From: Deltaproteobacteria bacterium
GTDB lineage: Bacteria; Myxococcota_A; UBA9160; UBA4427
NCBI GenBank assembly: GCA_029261855.1
Contig: JAJDAN010000043.1
Location: forward strand, 62,001-126,000
DNA length: 64,000 nucleotides
Direction: 5' to 3'
Both the position numbers and the translations under genes were made by a program. The notes beneath the pieces were generated by a model, which worked only from the letters and a program-made list of their open reading frames with translations, searched no databases and was not told where the DNA came from. Positions 34,711 through 43,399 of this stretch are shown here, piece by piece (position 1 is the first letter of the stretch; every line of letters starts with the position of its first letter).

Positions 34711-35259
34711 TCATTCAGGTCCCAAGTTCTGGCCCCTTGCCAGCGCGCCAACGCTGCCCCCGCCCACACCGGCGACGTGGAGTTCGAAGGCGAACCGCTT
34801 GTCTGGGTCGTACCAACACGCGAAAAGGAATCGGTCACCGTGACAGGTGTCTCGGAAATTCTCGATCTGTGCGACCAGCTTGGCGATCGCAGTAGAGGAA
34901 CTCCCCCGGTTCGGTGCGACCAGGACCATGACGCGATGGTCGGCGCGGCAGACAAGGAGCTTCTGAAAGTCATCAATGGCGCCGGTGGCGTCCCACTCGG
35001 ACTCGAGAGCGAGAACGACCCGGTACAGGTAGTTCTCGTCCGCATCGAGCCAGGTCATATCAAGGAGCCACTCTCCCAGCTCGCCATCCTTGCCATCGGA
35101 TGAGTACACCCGCAGCCCGCGCTTGGCTCCGATCTTGCGGAGCCGCTCCTTGAGTTCCCGCGTCCAATCCGGACGGTGCCAATCGTCCTTCGCGTCGTGA
35201 GCGAGCTCATCGATCGCCGCCATGACCTCGCGCTCGATGGGATCAGGATGAACAGACAT
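34711..35259 (-). CDS. hypothetical protein, possible PD-(D/E)XK fold
   Basis: 182 residues from ATG 35259 with GGAGG upstream; longer frames upstream are low-complexity. LGEWLLDMTWLD, then VVLALESEWDATG and FQKLLVCRADHRVMVLV, has the Asp ... Glu-x-(Glu/Lys-like) order of small restriction-like domains, but no clean ExK. Soluble. Similar proteins often appear as single genes in islands and are left unnamed. Function unknown. Confidence 0.65.
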   Translation of the reverse strand: MSVHPDPIEREVMAAIDELAHDAKDDWHRPDWTRELKERLRKIGAKRGLRVYSSDGKDGELGEWLLDMTWLDADENYLYRVVLALESEWDATGAIDDFQKLLVCRADHRVMVLVAPNRGSSSTAIAKLVAQIENFRDTCHGDRFLFACWYDPDKRFAFELHVAGVGGGSVGALARGQNLGPE

Positions 35260-35412
35260 GGCTGCGCGCCTCCTGGTCGCTGCGCTCCGTGTCGATGCGG
35301 GCCCGTTTGAGAGCGGCCGCGTGGGTGCCCCTGTCAATAGCCTCCCGACGGCGACCCCGCTCGTCGCGCGACCTCGCGTGGGTTGGGGCACCAGCGAATT
35401 CCAGTCGGACGC

Positions 35413-35551
35413 CTCAACGAATGCACGGGTCAAAGCGCGGTCAGAGCTGATGGTCGGTGCGTTGCGAGGCGGCGAGTTTCAGACGCCTGTCCGCCAGGGT
35501 GTCTTCGAAGCGCTGGCCGAGGCGGCGCGTGCCGAGATCCCGAAGCGATAG
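35413..35551 (+). pseudogene. remnant of the small protein at 30984-31268
   Basis: The last 45 codons (from about STNARVKARSELMVGALRGG to the segment ending AARAEIPKR) align with the C-terminus of the 94-residue protein at 30984, while the preceding sequence does not align and overlaps the start of the opposite gene at 35259. A full-length plus-strand frame from 35258 exists but has biased composition. I read it as a truncated duplicate that arrived with the neighbouring PEP-CTERM paralogue. Confidence 0.6.
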
Positions 35552-35655
35552 CGGTTCCGCGCTGCACATCCGCCCGGCCCGATTGGTGACACGCGTCGTT
35601 CCGAGATGGGCCCGCCCCGCACGCCTGTGCGATGTTCGACGAGGGAGGGGGTCTC

Positions 35656-36456
35656 ATGCGACTACCGATGTTCATCGTTCTCTGTCTGTTGGTGCCGGGG
35701 CTCGGAGGCGCGGCGCCTGTCTCGGTGGGCGGCTACACCTTCGGGGCGGGCGAGGAAGCATTTGCCGACGACGCGAGCCTGGTCTCGGGCGTCATTACCG
35801 GCCCGGACGAGGCGGGAATACGAAGCACCCTCGTCGGGAGTGACATCTCCGACTCCTTCAACACGGGCGACTCTGGCGGAGGGATTGTCGAGGTCGAGTT
35901 CATCGACAACGCGATCGTCAACGGACCTGGGCCCGATCTCGTGATCTTCGAGCTCTCGGGGGACCGGCCGGCCGGGACTCCCGATCCGAGGGAGATCTTC
36001 GGAATCAGCGTCTTCGACGGTTCGGGCTTTCCGGCCTTCGTCACGGTGACTCCGGTTGCAACGGGGTTCCCGGATCCGGCCGACTCCACCCTGGACGTGT
36101 TCGCCGTCGAGGTCGACCTGGGATCGTTCGGGATTCCGCTTGGCGGCACCTCGAGCCTCGTCCGTCTTCATATCTACAACGCCAACCTGGGCAGCAAGTC
36201 CGCAGACCTGACCGCTCTCGGCGCTCTCAACTCGGTGGTGCCGGAACCCTCTACTGGCGTCTTGTGTTGCTTGGGCGTTCTACTGGGAACGGGCATTCGT
36301 CGCCCGTCGCGTGATTCGATGTGGCGACGCTATGGATGGATCTCGGGCTCGAGCAAGGGAGCGCGGAGTAGAATGGTTGGAAGGGGAGCACTCCTGGCGC
36401 GAGCTGGAAGGGTCGGCAGCTCCGAACCGAGTGCCGGCTTCTCGTGGAATTCGTAG
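35656..36456 (+). CDS. PEP-CTERM sorting domain protein (paralogue of 29922-30632)
   Basis: 266 residues from ATG 35656, preceded by GAGGGAGGGGG. Short signal peptide (LPMFIVLCLLVPGLGGAA), then a body aligning with the product at 29922 (GEEAFADDASLVSGVITG, DNAIVNGPGPDLVIFELSG). The sorting tail VVPEPSTGVLCCLGVLLG is followed by IRRPSR. The frame continues about 55 residues past the Arg cluster, which is abnormal: the tail normally ends the protein. The extension is either read-through after loss of the original stop or shows that the gene is decaying. Confidence 0.82.
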   Translation: MRLPMFIVLCLLVPGLGGAAPVSVGGYTFGAGEEAFADDASLVSGVITGPDEAGIRSTLVGSDISDSFNTGDSGGGIVEVEFIDNAIVNGPGPDLVIFELSGDRPAGTPDPREIFGISVFDGSGFPAFVTVTPVATGFPDPADSTLDVFAVEVDLGSFGIPLGGTSSLVRLHIYNANLGSKSADLTALGALNSVVPEPSTGVLCCLGVLLGTGIRRPSRDSMWRRYGWISGSSKGARSRMVGRGALLARAGRVGSSEPSAGFSWNS

Positions 36457-36509
36457 GCGGAGCGTGCTGCACTCCTTGCCGGACACCCGGGTGCCCAGGA
36501 GGCGAGTAG

Positions 36510-37409
36510 ATGCCCTTGTTTGAAATCGACGGCAATTCTGAGCTGGTTCCGTTCAGGTCCCTTCGCGGAGGAACTGATCTCTACGAACGGCACATCGAGG
36601 ACCTCTTGTGGGCGAACCTCGAGGAGTTCACGGGAGAGTCTCTGTTTCCGGTCGCCCGCCAGCCCAAGGTCGCCGCGGGCGGCATCCCCGACATCGTCGC
36701 CCTGGACACCAAGGGAAACGTTGTGGTCGTCGAGGTGAAGCGTGACGTAGATCGAGGGCAACTCGCGCAGTGCCTGGAATACGCCGGATGGGCGCGTCGG
36801 ACGAACCTGGACGAGCTTGCTCGCATCTACCATCGCGGTGCGTCCGCGTTCTTCGAGGATTGGCAGGCCTTCACGGAATCCACGACTCCGGTCGTTCTCT
36901 CCCGGGGTCCGCGCTTGATGCTCGTCGCGCGTGACTTCCAGGGCCGCACGGAATCCGCGTTCGAGTTCCTGATCGAGAACGGGCTCCCCGTGGCCCTCAT
37001 CCGCGTCGCTCTCTACGAGGATCAGGAGGGCAGGCGATTCTTGGATGTCGAGGGCGACCATGAACCGGATTTCGCCGCACCGGACGGCACCGAGTCGCGG
37101 GTCGATCACACGAAGATCGCGGGGCGGCGCGTACGTGTCTCAGACCTGCTGGAGGCGGGTCTCGTCGAGGCCGGCGACGGGCTGGTATGGGAGCGGCCCC
37201 GCCTGGGGAAGACCTATCGAGCCGTGATTCTCGAGAACGGTTCGATTCAGTTGGAAGATGATCGGACCTTCTCTTCGCCATCTCGCGCCGCGATGGAGGC
37301 AGCGGACATCCCCGCATGCGACGGTTGGTACGCGTGGAAGCTCCCACGGCTCGACGGCCAGAGCCTGCATGACCGCCGGATTGCGCTCGGGACGGGAGAG
37401 GCCGGATAG
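36510..37409 (+). CDS. NucS-like PD-(D/E)XK nuclease fused to a RAMA domain
   Basis: 299 residues; ATG 36510 follows GGAGG. The N-terminal half has GGIPDIVALDTKGNVVVVE followed by VKRD (Asp...Glu-x-Lys at about 60-75) and QLAQCLEYAGWARR, as in DUF91/NucS-type nucleases. The C-terminal half, from about residue 190 (RVRVSDLLEAGLVEAGDGLV, then KTYRAVILENGSIQL and DGWYAWKLP), matches the RAMA domain, found with adenine methylases and restriction proteins and thought to contact modified DNA. The fusion suggests a modification-sensing nuclease. It stands alone between a PEP-CTERM gene and a broken gene. Confidence 0.85.
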   Translation: MPLFEIDGNSELVPFRSLRGGTDLYERHIEDLLWANLEEFTGESLFPVARQPKVAAGGIPDIVALDTKGNVVVVEVKRDVDRGQLAQCLEYAGWARRTNLDELARIYHRGASAFFEDWQAFTESTTPVVLSRGPRLMLVARDFQGRTESAFEFLIENGLPVALIRVALYEDQEGRRFLDVEGDHEPDFAAPDGTESRVDHTKIAGRRVRVSDLLEAGLVEAGDGLVWERPRLGKTYRAVILENGSIQLEDDRTFSSPSRAAMEAADIPACDGWYAWKLPRLDGQSLHDRRIALGTGEAG

Positions 37410-37473
37410 TCCCCTCGGCGAAGCAAAGGGCTTACTTGGGCGGCGAGAGAGCTCCGGGGCTCGAGCAAGCGCA

Positions 37474-38190
37474 TTACTCGCGCTCGCGGAGGAAAGGCTC
37501 CAGCGCTTCGGCGATCCTCTGCAATGCCGCAGCGCACTGGGGTCGACTGAAGAGCTTGTAGGTCGAGAGATGCGGAAGTCGCAAGAGTGCCCGGTCCCTT
37601 CCCGCACTCGAGAAGGTGATCACTTCCGCGTTGTAGTTGCCCCAGCCGGTCGGGAACACGCTGGTCTCGGGTGCGGTCCCGAGCTTGGCTGAGAGGATCT
37701 CCGTGAGACGCCTCGTGGTCCGCGTGTCGATCGCGATCGTTAGCTCGGGGTCGATCGACTCATAGATCCTCCGCTAGAGCCCCGATGCGAACTGCTCGGA
37801 TTCTCTCGGCTTCGCTAGCGCTTTGATGGACGGGGAGCGGAACGGGATGAAGTAGGCCGAGAGGCTCGAGCCGAGCAGCTCGTTCCCTGAGACGCCGTGA
37901 CTTGCTTCTGCCAGCATCGCGAACAGCTGCTGAACCTGGCGCTGCAGCGGCGCAGCGCCCGGCGCGAGCCCGTTCCTCCAGGTCTCGACCAGGTATGCCG
38001 ACCCGGCTTCGCTCGAAGCCCGGGGGTGGTCCGGCCGATCGATCGAGCCTCCCGGGTTCAGGGTAATCAGCGCAATTTTCGTCGATGCCGACAGTGTGTG
38101 CTGAGGTGAGGTGAGAAAGCGCCAGCCGAGTTGATGTCCCAGGTCGGCATAGGCCCGCTCGATCTCGTCACAGAGCTGCGCGAGCTGCAC
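37474..38190 (-). pseudogene. UDG-superfamily-like protein interrupted by an in-frame amber codon
   Basis: The frame from ATG 38190 encodes 138 residues to a TAG at 37776-37774. The same frame then stays open for a further 100 codons to a stop near 37474. Both halves look like one protein: KIALITLNPGG and YFIPFRSPS in the first, GWGNYNAEVITFSSAG and LRLPHLSTYKLF in the second, the order of strands and loops in uracil-DNA-glycosylase-like folds. With no base missing, a single C-to-T type change (CAG to TAG) would account for it. It is most simply a pseudogene; read-through or two chains cannot be excluded. Confidence 0.7.
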
Positions 38191-38268
38191 GCGTTCTCCC
38201 TCGGCGGTCAGGAGACCGCGGGCGCGAAGTGTCGGATGCTAGCGAGCAGGGCGCCGTGCGGGAGTAAG

Positions 38269-38862
38269 ATGGCGGGCATGCCTTCCGCGCCTGCCCAGAA
38301 GATCCTCGACCAGCTTGTCGAGGCCGCCGACCTCCGATCCCGCAGCGAGATCCTCGCGCGCCCGAGCCCGGTACCGCGCGGCCCGGGAATCTACGGCTTC
38401 TTCTTCGACCCGGTCCCACCGGGTGTCCCAGTCAGCGACTGCGCGCGAAGGGGAAACTCGCGGCTTCTGTACCTCGGAATCGCTCCGTCCCGTCCCGGCA
38501 CGAAGTCGCACCTGCGCACTCGGCTGCGGAGCCACCTGCGTGGGAACGCATCGGGCTCAACCCTGCGCCTTACGCTGGGTTGTCTTCTGGAGCGAGAGCT
38601 CGAGATCGCGCTGCAGCCCACTGGTGCGACGCGACGGCTGACGTTCGGGCCGGGGGAGGCGCTGCTGTCGGACTGGATCGAACGGTCGGCTCGGGTTGTC
38701 TGGGTGACGGTCGATGAGCCCTGGGCGGTGGAGCGAGAGCTGATAGAGGCGGCCGATCTGCCGCTGAACCTCGAGTTCAATGGGAGTCACCCGTTCCACG
38801 CGACTCTCTCCGAAACCAGGCGCGCAGCGCGGCGACGCGCGCGTGGTATCGAGTCGGGGTAG
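38269..38862 (+). CDS. GIY-YIG nuclease family protein
   Basis: 197 residues from ATG 38269, preceded by GGGAG. PGIYGFFFD and RLLYLGIAPS form the GIY...YIG pair (here GIY...YLG, about 44-80), followed by the Arg-rich helix LRTRLRSHLRG. Near the end VERELIEAADLPLNLEFN carries the Glu of the catalytic metal site, and HPFHATLSETRRAARRRA is the usual C-terminus. It ends 9 bases before the methyltransferase-HNH gene. A frameshifted copy of its last 70 bases lies at 49953-50020. Confidence 0.85.
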   Translation: MAGMPSAPAQKILDQLVEAADLRSRSEILARPSPVPRGPGIYGFFFDPVPPGVPVSDCARRGNSRLLYLGIAPSRPGTKSHLRTRLRSHLRGNASGSTLRLTLGCLLERELEIALQPTGATRRLTFGPGEALLSDWIERSARVVWVTVDEPWAVERELIEAADLPLNLEFNGSHPFHATLSETRRAARRRARGIESG

Positions 38863-38871
38863 CCTCCCGCC

Positions 38872-40569
38872 ATGGACGAGCGGACCCGGTCTGCCTACTC
38901 GGCCAACGCAGCGCAGATCGCTCGCACGCACCTCGCGGCCGGCAAGGGCGTGGCCCGCCACTTCGCCCAGGCCTTTGCTCCCGGCGACCGCATCCTGGAC
39001 GTCGGCGCGGGTGCGGGTCGCGACCTGGCCGCGCTGGTCTCGGAAGGCTTCACGGCTTACGGCGTCGAGCCCGTGGGCGCGATGCGCGATCAGGCGCTCG
39101 CGGCCTTTCCGCAGCTGGACGGCCTGCTCGTTGGTGGCGCCCTGCCGGACGGGATCGACGCGCTGAAGGATCAGCTTGGCAGTCCTTTCGACGCCCCCTT
39201 CGACGGCCTGGTCTGCTCGGCGGTGCTGCAGCACCTGCCGCGCGGAGAGCTCTTCGACGCCGTCTTTCGCTTGCGCGGTCTGCTGCGGGACGGCGGCCGC
39301 ATGCTCGTATCGATCCCCGTCGAGCGTCCGGGCGTCGACGATACCGGGCGCGACAAGCTCGGGCGGCTCTTCACGGGCCTCCAACCAGGCGAGTTCGAGC
39401 TGCTGTGCCAGCGCGTCGGGTTCCGGACGATTGGCCGCTGGTCCGACCCGGATTCGGCCCAGCGCTTCGGCATGCGTTGGGCGGTCCTGCTCTTCGAACT
39501 CGAGCATGCCGGCGACGGGCTGAGCCCGCGGCCGCTCGATCGTATCGAGGCGGTACTGCAGCGGGACCGCAAATCCTCGACCTACAAGCTGGCGCTGCTG
39601 CGCGCGCTGACCGAGATCGCGACGACCCAGGCACGGATCGTCCGCTGGCTGCCGGACGGCCGGGTCGGCGTTCCGGCCGCGGCCATCGCCGACCTCTGGC
39701 TCGAATACTACTGGCAGCTCTTCGACAGCCCGGTCTTCCTGCCCCAGGCGGGCGGCGAGGCGAAGGCCCGAGCCCACAAGCTGGCCTTCGCGCACCAGCT
39801 CGACACCCTGCGCGCCGAATTCAAGGGCGCGGGCGGCCTCGCGAGCCTGCTGACGGCGCACCGGCAGGGCGCGCTCGCACCGTCGCACGCGAAGCTCTAC
39901 GGCGCGTTGCAGAACAAGATCGCGACCACGATCCGCGACATGCCCGTCCGTCACGCGGGCGTCAGCACGTCGGGCAAGCTCTTCGGTTTCGCCGACGGCC
40001 GGGTGCTCGTCCCCGCTGATCTCTGGCAGGAGATCACCCTCATGAGCCACTGGGTGCGTGATTCGCTGCTGGTGCGCTGGGCCGAGCTGATCGGACGCTT
40101 CGCGAAGGCGGCGGGGCAGGGCGGCGTCCGCGAGCACGCCCTTGGCATCCTGCTCGAGCCCGCCCTCGACGAGCGACAGACCAGCCACGCGAGAAAGGTC
40201 TACGAACAGATCGCCGGCAAGCAGTGCGCCTGGAGCGGCCGAGGCGTGGACCGCGCCTTCGACGTCGACCACATCATCCCGTTCGCCTTGTGGCGAAACA
40301 ACGACCTGTGGAACCTGGTGCCGGCCGCAAAGGCCGTGAACAGCAAGAAGAGCGACCTGCTCCCCGCGCGAAAGCTGCTGCAGGCGCGCCGCCCGGTGAT
40401 CCTCGACTACTGGCAGCAGCTGCAGGAAGCGTTGCCTCGCCAGTTCGACACCGAGCTCGCGCACCTGACGGGAGCGGCCGGAGACGACCAACAGGCCGGC
40501 TTCGAGGCCCTGGTCGAGGCGGTCGAGACGACGGCCCTGCAGCGTGGGGCAGCTCGGTGGGCCGGGTGA
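38872..40569 (+). CDS. class I methyltransferase fused to HNH endonuclease
   Basis: 565 residues; start ATG 38872, 9 bases after the GIY-YIG gene. The first 200 residues are a SAM-dependent methyltransferase (motif I ILDVGAGAGRDLAAL, about 41-55; YGVEPVGAM; GLVCSAVLQHLP). The middle 230 residues are helical and unknown. The C-terminus is an HNH domain: KQCAWSGRGVDRAFDVDHII, NNDLWNLVPA and VNSKKSDLLP (about 446-500). No DPPY or other DNA-methyltransferase motif IV is obvious, so the target of methylation need not be DNA. This domain order is uncommon and would be a single-chain modify-and-cut protein together with the neighbouring GIY-YIG protein. Confidence 0.82.
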   Translation: MDERTRSAYSANAAQIARTHLAAGKGVARHFAQAFAPGDRILDVGAGAGRDLAALVSEGFTAYGVEPVGAMRDQALAAFPQLDGLLVGGALPDGIDALKDQLGSPFDAPFDGLVCSAVLQHLPRGELFDAVFRLRGLLRDGGRMLVSIPVERPGVDDTGRDKLGRLFTGLQPGEFELLCQRVGFRTIGRWSDPDSAQRFGMRWAVLLFELEHAGDGLSPRPLDRIEAVLQRDRKSSTYKLALLRALTEIATTQARIVRWLPDGRVGVPAAAIADLWLEYYWQLFDSPVFLPQAGGEAKARAHKLAFAHQLDTLRAEFKGAGGLASLLTAHRQGALAPSHAKLYGALQNKIATTIRDMPVRHAGVSTSGKLFGFADGRVLVPADLWQEITLMSHWVRDSLLVRWAELIGRFAKAAGQGGVREHALGILLEPALDERQTSHARKVYEQIAGKQCAWSGRGVDRAFDVDHIIPFALWRNNDLWNLVPAAKAVNSKKSDLLPARKLLQARRPVILDYWQQLQEALPRQFDTELAHLTGAAGDDQQAGFEALVEAVETTALQRGAARWAG

Positions 40570-40686
40570 TGGGGTTGCTGCCGCAGCTCGTGGTCCACAC
40601 CGATTGGGGGATCGCGCCCGGGAAGCGCTGGCGACGGCAACCTGTCTACAGTCCGTTGGGCCGAGAAAATCGAGGAGGGACAGACC

Positions 40687-41288
40687 ATGAGAACAGATCC
40701 GGCTCGTCACCGCCGGGCGCTCGGGGCCGTCGCCCTGTGCCTGGGCGCGCTCGCGTTCGGCGCCGAAGTTCGATGCGGGGAGGCAGGCGCTCACGGCCCA
40801 CTCCGGGATCTGCAGGAGCAGATCGACGAACTGAGAGCTCAGGTCGCTGCCTCGGCTCCAACCCTTCTCGTAGTGGACGGAAATGGGGACGAGATTGGAC
40901 GTCTCGTGTCATGGAGCGTCGAACAGGAGGGCGTTGCCGAGGTTTACCTGGAGTCTCTGGCGGTCGTCGCCTCGATCGAGCGTAAGACAGGGCTGCTGAG
41001 CATCAACAACGAGGTGTCCTTCGCTGATATCGGTTGCTCGGGACAACCTACGTTCGCGCGGGCGACGCGGACACTCTCATGGCCACCGATGATCACGAGC
41101 GGTTCTTCGCATCGAGGGATGGTGCGTCGCCTGAGTTCATCACGTTGGCGGGCCAGCGAGTCTACTCAGCCACGGGATGCCGGTTCCAGAGTGGCGCCGG
41201 CGACTTCCTGCCCGCGGAGGAGGTGACCAATGAGATGCCATTCGACTTGCCGCTACCTCTTCCAATTCAGATCGAGCCCGCACCCTAG
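40687..41288 (+). pseudogene. secreted coiled-coil protein with a frameshift
   Basis: The frame from ATG 40687 (GAGGAGGG upstream) gives a signal peptide, a short coiled coil (LRDLQEQIDELRAQVAA) and LLVVDGNGDEIGRLVSWS, then SIERKTGLLSINNEVSFADI. At about 41040 the sensible protein moves to another frame: GTTYVRAGDADTLMATDDHE and RVYSATGCRFQSG, ending at 41288. One missing base after GCTCGG restores a continuous protein of about 200 residues. A pseudogene or a sequencing error would both explain it. Confidence 0.72.
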
Positions 41289-41494
41289 ATTCCACTGATG
41301 AACCTCCGGGCCGGACGGGTCCCTCCGGCTTGGTCCGGAAGTTCGCAGGTTGGTCGGTGAGGTCTTCGACAACCCCATTGTTCCTCAGAGAGCACCCTCA
41401 GGTGTCAATAGCGTCTTTGGGACCCACACCTAGGGCCCGCCTGAGTCTCGAACATCGGGTCGCTGACGGAGCTCGAGACACGAAGGAAACCCGG

Positions 41495-42178
41495 ATGACT
41501 AACGACCGGTACAGCTCAAGAGGGCTTCGGCTGACCGTTGGCACCGAATCCCAGCGAGGTCGACACCTCCGGGCACGCCTCCTGGCGAGTGTCGCTGTCG
41601 CTGCATGTCTGGCGCCGGTCGCTCTAGCCCAGGAAGCGCGAACGAAGTCGACGGTCTCGTACCTGCTCACCCGGAAACCCCTGTACTGCGCCAAGGTCTC
41701 GCCGGAGCGCGAGATCTGTACGTGGCATGAGATCGAGAGGCACCACAGAGTGTGCGAGTTCGATTCAGAGGGCGCGCCTCTCAAGGAGTGCCTTCGAATC
41801 CCTGACAACGATACGATGGAGGTCTACCCCCCGGCCCCACTAGAGAAGCCTTCCGTCAAGACCCGGCACCTGTCGGCTGCAAAGCTCCGGGCTCGTGCGG
41901 CAAAGGTTCATCGAGCCGCGATGGAGGACGCGGCTCGGGCCGAGATCGCTGCAGTCGACGGCCTCGATGCCATGATCTCATTCGTCGGGTCAGGTCCCGT
42001 CTGGTGCGAAGGGCCCGCGGACGCGCTGAACTGCGGCTGGCGAGCCATCCGCGCCACACCGAACTACCCGACCCTCGCGCGAGCGGCAGCCGCGAACGGA
42101 AAGAAGCTCGACCTCGTCTGCAAGTTCACCCCGGGTGGGACAGATTGTCGAGTCGGTGTGATGGGGCGGGTCCGGTAG
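41495..42178 (+). CDS. secreted hypothetical protein
   Basis: 227 residues from ATG 41495, preceded by GAAGGAA. An Arg-rich start is followed by a signal peptide (LLASVAVAACLAPVALAQEA) with cleavage after ALA. The mature part has paired Cys (LYCAKVSPEREICTW, HRVCEF, KECLRI; later WCEGPADALNCGW and CKFTPGGTDC) that could form disulfides in the periplasm. A helical Ala/Arg segment lies between. No known domain. Confidence 0.68.
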   Translation: MTNDRYSSRGLRLTVGTESQRGRHLRARLLASVAVAACLAPVALAQEARTKSTVSYLLTRKPLYCAKVSPEREICTWHEIERHHRVCEFDSEGAPLKECLRIPDNDTMEVYPPAPLEKPSVKTRHLSAAKLRARAAKVHRAAMEDAARAEIAAVDGLDAMISFVGSGPVWCEGPADALNCGWRAIRATPNYPTLARAAAANGKKLDLVCKFTPGGTDCRVGVMGRVR

Positions 42179-42209
42179 TTCTCTGGAGTTCCCCCCCGCA
42201 GCAGGTGGT

Positions 42210-42545
42210 TCACGCCGATTGTTCAGGCCTCCCGCGCAGCTCCGCGCCGACTCGCCGGCGTCTCGCCAGCAAGCGCAGCAGCGTGATCCCGGCCGCGAGG
42301 CCGAGGAGGACCGACGGCTCTGGCACGAAGCGGATCGCGGGATGAAAGCCGCCCTCGAAGCGGATGCCGGTGTTGAGGCCGGTGCTGACGCCGACTGTTC
42401 CGGGCTGGCCGCCGATGCCGTGTAGCTCACCGATCGTCGGGCTACCGGCGGTGCTGACGTGGTCTATTCCGCCGCAGTAGTGGTAGCGATTGCTGCCCCC
42501 GTCGAAGACCCGCTTTGCGCTACAAGGAGTAGAGTATGGCCCCAT
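42210..42545 (-). pseudogene. PEP-CTERM protein remnant (C-terminal part)
   Basis: 111 residues ending in a perfect sorting tail, FVPEPSVLLGLAAGITLLRL followed by LARRRR, but with no signal peptide and only a short Gly-rich body (GELHGIGGQPGTVGVSTGLN). A sorting tail without export makes no sense, so the 5' part has probably been lost. It lies antisense between a secreted protein gene and another PEP-CTERM gene. Confidence 0.7.
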
Positions 42546-42619
42546 GCGCGCATGGGCAGTGAGTGCACAGCGCGCCCGGGTTCTTTCTTCGCTCTCGAGC
42601 CCTCTAGAAGGAGTCGATC

Positions 42620-43399
42620 ATGAGCGTCACTGCCCGCGGAATTCGATTCGCGGCCACGCTTCTCCTCGCGACGATCGCTCTGGGTGGCCTGGCGAGCGCC
42701 GCGGAAGCGGACCAGACCGAGCTCCCGGCGTCGTTCGTGACGCTTGGATTCTATGGCGATGGCGGGTGCTCCGGGCCCGGCAGCTGGTGTGGCCAGTCCT
42801 GGGATATCAACTTTCTGATCGAAGTTCCGAGGTTCGACGATGCGCTGGGGCAACTGGAGTCCATAACGCTCAGCTCGAGTTTCTTGTTCGAGGCGACGGC
42901 CGAGTATTCGATCGTCGAATCAGCGATCGAAGTGGCACCTTCCGTGAGCGGTCGCCACAACGGTGAGTCATCCGCTCGCACCGCTTCACAGTGCGTCGGC
43001 TTGCCGGTTGGCACGTCATGCGCGGTCGACTACGGCGTATTCAGCCAGGACTACGTAGAGGTTCTTACGAGCCAGCCGTTGTACGAAGAGGGTGATCCGT
43101 ACTGGTACTGGGACGAGTACTGGGGCGGCATCGGCCATGAGTACGGATATCAGGCGATCGGGGAAAGCGACCAGGTATTCCTCGAGGCGCCAGAGATGAT
43201 CGTCACCTACAGCTACACACCCGTCCCGGAGCCCTCCACGGCGCTGCTCCTGGGCCTGGGGCTGACGGTGATGGCGCGATCGCGCGCTTGCGCTCGAGGT
43301 GGCTCACGCAACGAGACGGCGGTTGGACCGGTGGCGAGTCGCTGCGGCAACTGGAGCAGCAGCGCCTCCCGCCCCTTCGCCTTCCGCGGGGGCCGCTAG
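42620..43399 (+). CDS. PEP-CTERM sorting domain protein
   Basis: 259 residues; ATG 42620 follows AGAAGGAG. Signal peptide (FAATLLLATIALGGLASAAEA), a beta-rich acidic body with four Cys and a Tyr/Trp-rich loop (DPYWYWDEYWGGIGHEYGY), then VPEPSTALLLGLGLTVMARS and Arg residues. As in the gene at 35656, the frame runs about 40 residues past the tail. The stop overlaps that of the convergent M28 gene. It is unrelated in its body to the paralogue pair upstream. Confidence 0.85.
   Translation: MSVTARGIRFAATLLLATIALGGLASAAEADQTELPASFVTLGFYGDGGCSGPGSWCGQSWDINFLIEVPRFDDALGQLESITLSSSFLFEATAEYSIVESAIEVAPSVSGRHNGESSARTASQCVGLPVGTSCAVDYGVFSQDYVEVLTSQPLYEEGDPYWYWDEYWGGIGHEYGYQAIGESDQVFLEAPEMIVTYSYTPVPEPSTALLLGLGLTVMARSRACARGGSRNETAVGPVASRCGNWSSSASRPFAFRGGR

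Noticed and set aside
36456-36510. Gene fusion of the PEP-CTERM protein with a downstream domain
   Set aside because: The 55 residues beyond the sorting tail have no domain and look like read-through to the next chance stop.
38557-40794. 745-codon minus-strand frame opposite the GIY-YIG and methyltransferase-HNH genes
   Set aside because: Same reason: mirror frame of real genes without recognisable domains.
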